A stretch of DNA of 64,000 nt from Sphingomonas oryzagri. Lineage in GTDB: Bacteria > Pseudomonadota > Alphaproteobacteria > Sphingomonadales > Sphingomonadaceae. Of this stretch, positions 19,790 through 26,174 are shown piece after piece. Under the pieces are notes generated by a model. That model saw only the letters and a program-made list of their open reading frames with translations. It was not told the DNA's origin and searched no databases. Position 1 is the first letter of the stretch. Every line of letters starts with the position of its first letter. The stretch lies in the NCBI RefSeq assembly GCF_029906645.1, contig NZ_JARYGZ010000003.1, forward strand, positions 1-64,000. The letters are read 5' to 3'. A program made the translations under genes and the position numbers.

Positions 19790-19906
19790 ATGTGGTATTT
19801 CACCTGGGTCCTGGGGCTCGGTCTGGCGGTCGGCTTCGGCGTTCTGAACGGCATGTGGCATGAATTCCACCTGCCCGAAGGAGAGCCGGAGGCGCGCGGG
19901 GAATAG
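19790..19906 (+). CDS. cydX: Cytochrome bd small subunit CydX
   Basis: This 38-residue open frame encodes a single transmembrane helix starting MWYFTWVLGLGLAVGFGVL and continuing NGMWHEFHLPEG. The MWYFxWxLG start and the short charged tail are the CydX/YbgT signature. An AGGAGG ribosome site lies nine bases before the ATG, directly after the cydB stop. CydX stabilises the heme centres of the long-form oxidase. The gene is too short for ordinary gene callers and is easily missed. Confidence 0.95.
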   Translation: MWYFTWVLGLGLAVGFGVLNGMWHEFHLPEGEPEARGE

Positions 19907-19981
19907 GCCGCCCCATCGTGAAAGGACGAAGCCGTCGCGGGATGCCGTGGCGGCTTCGGCGCGTAAACGGGGGTCGTGACG

Positions 19982-20686
19982 ATGGAATGCGGGCAGGTTT
20001 GCGAAGGCTGCGCGGTGCGCGACGTGGCGCTGTGCGGCAGCCTCGACGACAGCGGGCTGGCCGATCTCAACCGGATCGGCCGCAGGCGCCGGGTCGGATG
20101 CGGCGAGACGATCGCCTGGGCGGGGGAGGAGAGCCGCAGCTGCGCCAACATCCTCTCCGGCCTGTTCAAGCTCTCCGCCTCCACCGCCGACGGGCGGGAG
20201 CAGACCGTCGGCCTGCTCTATCCGGCCGATTTCGTGGGGCGGCCCTATGCCCCGCGCACCGACTACAACGTGACGGCGCTCAGCGAGGCGGAGATCTGCG
20301 TCTTCCCACGCCCCGCCTTCGAGGAAACGCTGGAGCGGCACAACGAGCTGGAGCGCGAGCTGCTCCGCCGGACGCTGACGACGCTGGACGAGGCGCGGGG
20401 GCGGCAGCTGATGCTGGCGCGCCAGTCCGCCGAGGAGCGGATCGCGCGCTTCCTGCTCGACATGGCGAAGAAGATGGGCGGTGCGCGGCCAACGCCGGGC
20501 GGCCCGCAGACGTTCGACCTGCCGCTGTCGCGCGGCGCGATCGCCGACGTGCTCGGCCTCACCATCGAGACGGTGAGCCGCCAGATGACCAGACTAAAGG
20601 CGGCCGGCATCATCGCGCTGCCCGGCGGGCGGGCGGTCACGATCCTGCGGCGCGCGGATTTGCAGGGGCTGGCGGCGGAGACCTGA
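19982..20686 (+). CDS. FNR-type oxygen-responsive regulator (FnrN-like)
   Basis: The 234-residue protein has a cyclic-nucleotide-like sensor domain and a C-terminal helix-turn-helix with recognition segment TIETVSRQMTRLKAAG; the E-SR residues read TTGA half-sites. The N-terminus has cysteines at 3, 7, 10 and 18 (ECGQVCEGCA), which can hold an oxygen-labile 4Fe-4S cluster, so this is an FNR/FnrN rather than a cysteine-free FixK. A GTG six bases upstream is an alternative start. Its likely sites are the palindromes at 16997, 24566 and perhaps 21946. FixLJ may activate it. A GC hairpin at about 19928-19957 separates it from cydX. Confidence 0.9.
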   Translation: MECGQVCEGCAVRDVALCGSLDDSGLADLNRIGRRRRVGCGETIAWAGEESRSCANILSGLFKLSASTADGREQTVGLLYPADFVGRPYAPRTDYNVTALSEAEICVFPRPAFEETLERHNELERELLRRTLTTLDEARGRQLMLARQSAEERIARFLLDMAKKMGGARPTPGGPQTFDLPLSRGAIADVLGLTIETVSRQMTRLKAAGIIALPGGRAVTILRRADLQGLAAET

Positions 20687-20689
20687 GCG

Positions 20690-21202
20690 TCAGGCGGCGC
20701 AGCGGCGCGTCAGGCTCGCCACGAGCAGCACGCGCGCCGGCGCGGTGAGGCGATCGCCGGCGAGATCGAGGATCGCCAGTTCCTCGAACGCCATCGCCTG
20801 CCGGCATGACTGGAAGAAGCAGCGCAGCATGTAACCGAGCGTGTTCGCCGTGGTCGGCATCGCGCCGGGATCGAGGGCGGTCGCCAGATCCTGCCCCTGG
20901 ACGATGCAGGCGGCGCGGCCAGTCTCGATTTGATGCACGATGGCGCTGGCCACCCCGCCATCCGCCGTCTGATCGAACAGGCGGCGGCAGAGATGCCGCT
21001 CCCGCGCGTCATGCGCCGGCAGGAAATGCAGCAGATCGTCGCGCAGGCGGCCGGCGGCCTCCATGCCGGGAAGCGTGGGGAGCGCATCCGCCAGCGCCTC
21101 CAGATCGTCGCACAGGCGCGAGAGACCGGCATGATCGGCCACCATGGCGACCAGATCGATCTCGTCGATCATGTGCCAGTTGCCGGGGAACAGACTGCCC
21201 AT
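20690..21202 (-). CDS. Hemerythrin-like HHE-domain protein (putative)
   Basis: The 170-residue helical protein has histidine and acidic residues spaced as in a four-helix HHE domain: ADHAGLSRL near residue 25, LLHFLPAHDARERHL near 60-73 and IVHQIETG further on. A diiron HHE protein could bind oxygen or nitric oxide, which fits the low-oxygen setting. The identification is by pattern, not a full family match. It ends three bases from the FnrN-like gene and follows ompW with a 17-base gap on the same strand, so it is probably co-transcribed with ompW. Confidence 0.6.
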   Translation of the reverse strand: MGSLFPGNWHMIDEIDLVAMVADHAGLSRLCDDLEALADALPTLPGMEAAGRLRDDLLHFLPAHDARERHLCRRLFDQTADGGVASAIVHQIETGRAACIVQGQDLATALDPGAMPTTANTLGYMLRCFFQSCRQAMAFEELAILDLAGDRLTAPARVLLVASLTRRCAA

Positions 21203-21219
21203 GCCGGCCTCTCCTGTCG

Positions 21220-21888
21220 TCAGAAGCGCATGCCGATGCCGATGCCCGGCACCAGCGGATCGAGATGCACGCGCTCGCGATTGACGAGGCTGCCCGTGGT
21301 GAGCCGCGCGGTGGTGTCGATGTCGATATATTTGAGGTCGAGGTTGACGAACACGCGCGGCGTGATGTCCACATCGACGCCCGCCTGCAGCGCATAGCCC
21401 ACGCTGTCGTTGAGGCCGAGCTTCGTCCTGCCGATCGCGCTCTGCAGCGCGCCGCTCGCCTTCTCCGAATAGAAGATCGAATAGTTGATGCCGGCGCCGA
21501 CATACGGCCGGACATGGCCGTCGGGCAGGAAGTGATATTGCAGCGTCAGCGTCGGCGGCAGCACCCAGGTGTGGCCGGCCTTGCCAAGCCCGTCGAGCGC
21601 GCCGCGCCCCTGGATGTCGTGCTTGGTAGTGGCGAGGATCAGCTCGGCGCCGACATGTTTCGTCGCCATGTAGGTAAAATCCAACTCCGGCGCGTAGGCG
21701 TTGGTGATGGCGGTGTGCGCCGTCGGGAAGGTCGGCGCGATCGGCCCGGTACGCTCTGTCGGCGTCACCCGGATGGCGCGCAGCCGCACGATCCAGTGCT
21801 GATAGTCGTCGGCCGCCTGCGCCCGTGCCGGGGCCGCCGCCGCGCCCGCCAGCATCGCCGTGCCCAGCAGCAGCATCTTGATCCGCAT
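21220..21888 (-). CDS. ompW: OmpW-family outer membrane protein
   Basis: The 222-residue protein has a signal peptide (MRIKMLLLGTAMLAGAAAAPARAQA), then the OmpW pattern: an N-terminal WIVRLRAIRVTPT strand, GPIAPTFPTAH loops, LPPTLTLQYHF, PYVGAGINYSIF and a C-terminal Phe (GIGIGMRF). OmpW forms an eight-stranded barrel that passes small hydrophobic compounds and is commonly FNR-controlled in proteobacteria. An imperfect FNR box lies about 58 bases upstream, shared with hemN. Confidence 0.94.
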   Translation of the reverse strand: MRIKMLLLGTAMLAGAAAAPARAQAADDYQHWIVRLRAIRVTPTERTGPIAPTFPTAHTAITNAYAPELDFTYMATKHVGAELILATTKHDIQGRGALDGLGKAGHTWVLPPTLTLQYHFLPDGHVRPYVGAGINYSIFYSEKASGALQSAIGRTKLGLNDSVGYALQAGVDVDITPRVFVNLDLKYIDIDTTARLTTGSLVNRERVHLDPLVPGIGIGMRF

Positions 21889-21945
21889 CGTCAGTCTCCT
21901 CAGTCAGAACCGAGGCGGGGCTAGGCCGGCGGGCGCGGCGCGACA

Positions 21946-21959
21946 TTGACGCGGCGCAA
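21946..21959. promoter_or_regulatory. Imperfect FNR box between ompW and hemN
   Basis: TTGACGCGGCGCAA matches TTGA-N6-TCAA except for one base in the right half (G for T). It lies 35 bases upstream of hemN and 58 upstream of ompW. The position and the gene types make FNR control plausible, though the site is weaker than the other two. Confidence 0.5.
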
Positions 21960-21993
21960 AGACGGATCGTGTCGTCGGGGGCAGGTTCGGCGC

Positions 21994-23304
21994 ATGACGG
22001 CCTATATCCCCGAACTCTACGAGCGACCGGTGCCGCGCTACACCAGCTACCCGACCGCGGTGGAATTTCACGACGGCATCGGGGCATCGGATCAGGCGGC
22101 GGCGCTGGCGGGCGTGCCGGCGGATATGCCGGTCTCGCTCTATGTCCACATCCCTTATTGCCGGGAGATTTGCTGGTATTGCGGCTGTAACACCGGCGCG
22201 ATCGGGCGGGGCGAGCGGCTCGGCCGCTATGTCGCGGCGCTCCGGGCCGAGATCGAGACGGTCGCGCGGCTTATGCGGGGGCGGGTGGTGTCGATCCATT
22301 TCGGCGGCGGCAGCCCCAATGCGCTGCCCGCCGACATGCTGGTGGCGCTGATCGGGCAGCTTCGGACATGCTTTGCGACCGTCGAGCGGCCGGAGATCGC
22401 GGTGGAGCTCGACCCCCGTCTCGCCGATGCGGGCTATGCGCGCGCCTTGGCGGCAGCGGGCGTGACGCGCGCGAGCCTCGGCGTGCAATGTTTCGCGCCG
22501 CACGTGCAGGCGCGGATCAACCGCATCCAGCCCCCGGATATGGTGGAGCGCGTGGTGCGAGAGCTGCGCGAGGCCGGCGTCCCCGCGATCAACTTCGATC
22601 TGCTCCATGGTCTGCCCGCACAGACCATCGATGATGTCGCCGATACGATCGCGCGGACGCTGACGATGCGGCCGGATCGGATCGCCCTGTTCGGCTACGC
22701 CCATCATCCCCGCCTGCTGCCCCGCCAGCGGATGATCGATGCGAGTGCTTTGCCGCGCGGGGCGGACCGTTTCAGGCAGGCTAGCGGAGCGCACGACCTG
22801 CTGGTGGCGGCCGGCTATCGGGCGATCGGCTTCGATCATTTCGCGCTGCCGGCGGATGCGCTGGCTCGCGCCGGTCAGGCGGGCAGGCTGAGGCGCAATT
22901 TTCAGGGCTTCACCGATGAGCCGGGCGAGGCGGTGATCGGCCTCGGCGCCTCCGCGATCAGCCAGTTTCCGGGCCTGCTCGCGCAGAACGAGAAGCATAT
23001 TGGGCGGTATCGCGCGGTCGCGCTGTCCGGCTGTCTCGCGACCGCGCGCGGTGTCGCGCGCGATGCGGAAGACCGGATGACGGCCGAGGCGATCGAGCGG
23101 TTGCTGTGCAACCGGCGCGTCGATCTCGCCGCTGTCGCCGGTCGCCATGGGCACGATCCGCAGGTCTTCCGGCCAGCGCTCGACAGGCTCGGCCAACTCG
23201 GCGTGCGGCATCTGGTCACGATCGACGGGGACATGCTGACGATCCCGCCCGGTGCGGCGCCCTATATGCGGATCGTCGCGTCGGCGTTCGATCGCTATCG
23301 CTAG
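21994..23304 (+). CDS. hemN: Oxygen-independent coproporphyrinogen III oxidase
   Basis: The 436-residue radical SAM enzyme has the HemN cluster motif CREICWYCGC (C56-x3-C60-x2-C63, plus C65) after VSLYVHIPYC. It also has the GGGSPNALP segment, the LGVQ segment and the HemN C-terminal domain. It converts coproporphyrinogen III to protoporphyrinogen IX without oxygen, supporting heme supply to cytochrome bd at low oxygen. The ATG at 21994 gives the standard ERPVPRYTSYPT N-terminus; an upstream in-frame Met adds unrelated residues. Confidence 0.95.
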   Translation: MTAYIPELYERPVPRYTSYPTAVEFHDGIGASDQAAALAGVPADMPVSLYVHIPYCREICWYCGCNTGAIGRGERLGRYVAALRAEIETVARLMRGRVVSIHFGGGSPNALPADMLVALIGQLRTCFATVERPEIAVELDPRLADAGYARALAAAGVTRASLGVQCFAPHVQARINRIQPPDMVERVVRELREAGVPAINFDLLHGLPAQTIDDVADTIARTLTMRPDRIALFGYAHHPRLLPRQRMIDASALPRGADRFRQASGAHDLLVAAGYRAIGFDHFALPADALARAGQAGRLRRNFQGFTDEPGEAVIGLGASAISQFPGLLAQNEKHIGRYRAVALSGCLATARGVARDAEDRMTAEAIERLLCNRRVDLAAVAGRHGHDPQVFRPALDRLGQLGVRHLVTIDGDMLTIPPGAAPYMRIVASAFDRYR

Positions 23305-23305
23305 A

Positions 23306-23349
23306 GCGATTTCAAAGCCGATGGGATCATCGGCTGACTCGGAAATCGC
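23306..23349. repeat. Nested-hairpin intergenic palindrome
   Basis: Two nested perfect stems occupy the gap between hemN and the globin gene. The outer arms are GCGATTTC (23306-23313) and GAAATCGC (23342-23349). The inner arms are AGCCGATG (23316-23323) and CATCGGCT (23328-23335) with a GGAT loop. It could act as a bidirectional terminator for the convergent genes. The composite structure also resembles the mobile palindromic repeats of other alphaproteobacteria. Confidence 0.65.
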
Positions 23350-23362
23350 GGCAAAACAAATC

Positions 23363-23722
23363 CTAGACGAGCATCGCCGCCGCCATCCGGCCGAAGGCGG
23401 CGAGCATCGACGCGCGCAGTTCGGCATCCTCGATGTGCAGGGCGAGCGACCGCTCCATCGCCGCGATCCATTGCGCGGCGGGTACCCTGCCGAAGCCCAT
23501 GGCGCGGTGCCGGCTCATGATGCAGCCGCGCGGATCGGGCGGCAGGGGCGGCCCGCCCAGCCACGCCGACAACCATGTCGCGAAGGCGGCGCGGACGCCC
23601 TGCATGTCGGCATGGAGCGCGCGCAGCTCGGCGAAGCGCGGCTCCGCCTCGATGCGATCGTAGAAATCGTCGGAAAGGGCGCGGACGACCTCGATCCCGC
23701 CGATCCGCTGGAACGGCGTCAC
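23363..23722 (-). CDS. Truncated hemoglobin, group II-like
   Basis: The 119-residue protein has the short 2-over-2 globin layout: PFQRIGGIEVVRALSDDFYDRI (helices A-B), PRFAELRALH, and the proximal heme His in CIMSRHRAMGF followed by the helix AAQWIAAMERSL. Such globins bind oxygen or nitric oxide and are common near FNR-controlled genes. Its start overlaps the end of the fatty acid hydroxylase gene by four bases, so the two are coupled. Confidence 0.88.
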   Translation of the reverse strand: MTPFQRIGGIEVVRALSDDFYDRIEAEPRFAELRALHADMQGVRAAFATWLSAWLGGPPLPPDPRGCIMSRHRAMGFGRVPAAQWIAAMERSLALHIEDAELRASMLAAFGRMAAAMLV

Positions 23723-24504
23723 GACCGGCCGCCTTCGCGCAGGCGCTGGCGGCGGGAGGAAGGCGCCCGGCTGCCCAGCTGGAACACGCGTGGGTAGCGT
23801 CGCGCCATGGCCTCGTCATAGCCGAGGTTGAAGACGGTGGAGCTTTTCCGTGGACGTTCCGGGCGGCGGTAATAGGTGCCGAACAGCTTGTCCCACGCGA
23901 AGTTGGTGATGCCGAAATTGCCGTCCTCGTCATGGAAATGATGTTCCATGTGGCGGGCCTTCATGGCGGCGAGGGCCGGGTGGCGCGGCTTGTACCCGAG
24001 ATGCTGGATGCAGTGGCAGAATTCGTAGAAGCAGGTCATCGCCAGCCCCGTTGCGAAGCCCAGCAACGCGCCGCTTGGACCGCCGATCAGCCAGCCCGGC
24101 AGCGCCGAGACCAGCAGGATGGTGGGGAGCGTCGTGCGCAACGCGCCGAGCAGCACCTCCAGATGATCGGGGTCCATATGGTGGTCGTAATGGATGCGCT
24201 TCCAGACACCGGCGAGCGCAGGCACCTTGAACATCCATCGCGCATGGAGAACCCAGCGATGCAGCCCGTACCAGACGAGCGGATAGGCCAGGATGACAAG
24301 GCTGACCGTCGCCCACGATCGCGGGGCGTCCATCGGGTCCATCGCGAACAGGATCAGCGATGCGACGAACAGCAACAGATAGGCCTGGATCGCATAATGG
24401 CCGAAGAAGGCATGGACGAGTTCCCGCAGCCCCATCCGGCCGAGATGATGCTGCTTGCGCCACAGCGCGCGTCCCGTACGGGCCGCGGATCGTTTCAGGG
24501 TCAT
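23719..24504 (-). CDS. Sterol desaturase/fatty acid hydroxylase superfamily protein
   Basis: The 261-residue membrane protein has three to four hydrophobic helices and the histidine clusters of a non-heme diiron hydroxylase: HRWVLH, HYDHH, EFCHCIQH and HMEHHFH. Members hydroxylate lipids, carotenoids or sphingolipids using oxygen. The substrate is unknown; sphingolipid or membrane lipid modification is plausible. An FNR box lies 61 bases upstream, unusual for an oxygen-using enzyme, and the globin encoded by the next gene could supply oxygen. Confidence 0.87.
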   Translation of the reverse strand: MTLKRSAARTGRALWRKQHHLGRMGLRELVHAFFGHYAIQAYLLLFVASLILFAMDPMDAPRSWATVSLVILAYPLVWYGLHRWVLHARWMFKVPALAGVWKRIHYDHHMDPDHLEVLLGALRTTLPTILLVSALPGWLIGGPSGALLGFATGLAMTCFYEFCHCIQHLGYKPRHPALAAMKARHMEHHFHDEDGNFGITNFAWDKLFGTYYRRPERPRKSSTVFNLGYDEAMARRYPRVFQLGSRAPSSRRQRLREGGRS

Positions 24505-24565
24505 GGGGCTGCCTTCCGCGCAGTCGATGGTGGTTTGGCTTTACGGCGCGCGCGGGCGGAGAGTT

Positions 24566-24579
24566 TTGACCGGGGTCAA
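24566..24579. promoter_or_regulatory. FNR/FixK-type box before the hydroxylase and monooxygenase genes
   Basis: TTGACCGGGGTCAA fits TTGA-N6-TCAA and extends to matching TTGAC/GTCAA arms. It is centred about 42 bases before the + strand monooxygenase start and 68 before the - strand hydroxylase start. It therefore links two oxygen-dependent enzymes to the low-oxygen regulon. Confidence 0.75.
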
Positions 24580-24614
24580 AGCGGAACGGGTCGCCGCGTC
24601 TGCATCGGGCGGGG

Positions 24615-25769
24615 ATGCACGACGCGATCATCATCGGGGCGGGGCCGGTCGGCCTTGCGCTCGCCGCCAGTCTGGAGAGCCGGGGATGTTCGGTCGCGCT
24701 GGTCGAGCGGCAGGAGCCGGATCGGCTTGCGCGCCCCGCCTTCGACGGACGGGAGATCGCGCTGACCCGCACTTCGCGGGCAATCCTCACCGAGCTGGGG
24801 GCGTGGGAGAGGCTGCCGCCCGACGAGATATTCCCGCTTCGTGCCGCGCGCGTCCTGAATGGTCATGGCCGGCGTGCGATGGCATTGTCGCCGGCCGACG
24901 GGCGCGGCTCGCTGGGCGATCTCGTGCCGAATTTTCGTATCCGCACCGCCTTGTTCGATGTCGTGCGCGAGCGGCCGGGGATCGAACTTTCGACCGGAGA
25001 GGAGGTGCGCGGGGCGCGGGATGAGGGGCGGGATGGCGTCGTCGTGGACCTCGCCTCCAGCCGCTCGATGCGGGGCAGGGCGTTGATCGCGGCCGACTCC
25101 CGCCTGTCGATGCTGCGCGGCCTCTTCGGGATCGGCGCCGAGATTCGCCATCTGTCCAAGACGATGCTCGTCTTCCGCGTTTTTCATGACCGGCCGCATG
25201 ACCGGATCGCGACCGAGTGGTTCGCGCATGGGCTGACCATCGCCACATTGCCGCTCGGGCCGGGGCAGTCCTCGATCGTGCTGACCGTCACGCCTGCGGA
25301 AGCGGCACGATTGATGCGGATCGACGATGCGGACCTGTCCGCCTACGTCTGCCGCCATCTTGCCGGGCGACTGGGTGCGGTCCGTATCGCGAGTTCCCGA
25401 CACGCCTATCCGCTGGTCGTCACCTGCGCCGATCGGTTCGCGGCGGGGCGCGTGGCGCTGGCGGGGGATGCCGCGATCGGCATGCATCCCGTGACCGCCC
25501 ACGGGTTCAACTTCGGACTGATGGGGCAGCGACGGCTCGCCGAAGAGCTTTCGCGGGCGCTACATGACGAAACCGACGTCGCGCGCGCGCTTGGGCGCTA
25601 TGCGATCGGGCATCGCCGCGAAACGCGCCCGCTGTATCTCGCGACCAATGCGATCACGCGGCTGTTCACGCGCGAAAGCCCGGCAGGCCATATGCTGCGT
25701 CAGGCCGTCATCTCGGCCGGCACGCGCCTCGCGCCGGTGCGGTCAGGGCTGGTCGACCTGCTCGGATAG
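24615..25769 (+). CDS. UbiH/UbiF-family FAD-dependent monooxygenase
   Basis: The 384-residue flavoprotein begins with the FAD Rossmann motif IIIGAGPVGLALA and has the second FAD motif GRVALAGDAAIGMHPVTAHGFN near residues 285-305, placing it with ubiquinone-ring hydroxylases (UbiH/UbiF/UbiM). The middle domain has the family's beta-sheet substrate part. Ubiquinone biosynthesis is the best guess, but other aromatic hydroxylations cannot be excluded. The FNR box just upstream suggests expression at low oxygen, perhaps a high-affinity isoenzyme. Confidence 0.85.
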   Translation: MHDAIIIGAGPVGLALAASLESRGCSVALVERQEPDRLARPAFDGREIALTRTSRAILTELGAWERLPPDEIFPLRAARVLNGHGRRAMALSPADGRGSLGDLVPNFRIRTALFDVVRERPGIELSTGEEVRGARDEGRDGVVVDLASSRSMRGRALIAADSRLSMLRGLFGIGAEIRHLSKTMLVFRVFHDRPHDRIATEWFAHGLTIATLPLGPGQSSIVLTVTPAEAARLMRIDDADLSAYVCRHLAGRLGAVRIASSRHAYPLVVTCADRFAAGRVALAGDAAIGMHPVTAHGFNFGLMGQRRLAEELSRALHDETDVARALGRYAIGHRRETRPLYLATNAITRLFTRESPAGHMLRQAVISAGTRLAPVRSGLVDLLG

Positions 25770-25816
25770 TCTGGCGCCTCTCCAGGCCAATATCCGGTAT
25801 GCGGCCGGCCGTGGCG

Positions 25817-26005
25817 CTAGTCGGTGGAAAGCCACGCATCGCTGCATACGAGAATGAGTTGCCGTCTGGCCGCCGGCTGATGGAGGTAGGATTCGACGAT
25901 CACCCGATCCTCCATTGTCAAACGCCGGAGGATTTCCGACACGCTCCGATACAAGCCGGATCTGGCCAGCTCAAAAGCCCGATCGATCGCTGGATTCCCT
26001 GTCAT
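25817..26005 (-). CDS. Small conserved-looking protein, unknown function
   Basis: This 62-residue frame begins MTGNPAIDRAFELARSG and reads as a compact helical protein (SVSEILRRLTMEDRV, then AARRQLILVCSDAW). The pattern of an AIDRAFELARSG start and an ARRQL core resembles small uncharacterised proteins I associate with sphingomonads. The ribosome site is weak (AGGT). No operon partner is obvious, since the flanking gene at 25769 is on the other strand. It may be a regulator or adaptor, but function is unknown. Confidence 0.55.
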   Translation of the reverse strand: MTGNPAIDRAFELARSGLYRSVSEILRRLTMEDRVIVESYLHQPAARRQLILVCSDAWLSTD

Positions 26006-26174
26006 GGCATCGACCTAGCCCAGGCGGCGGCGCAAGGGAATCTGGATCGCCGATCTCGCCTCGTCCCGTCCCCTCCCACGTCGGGATCGGCGTATCGAAC
26101 CGCTCCCGAGAGCGACCTCGATGTCCGCCCCTGATGCCGCGAACGCGCGCCGGCCTGGCGATCCCGGCGCACGA

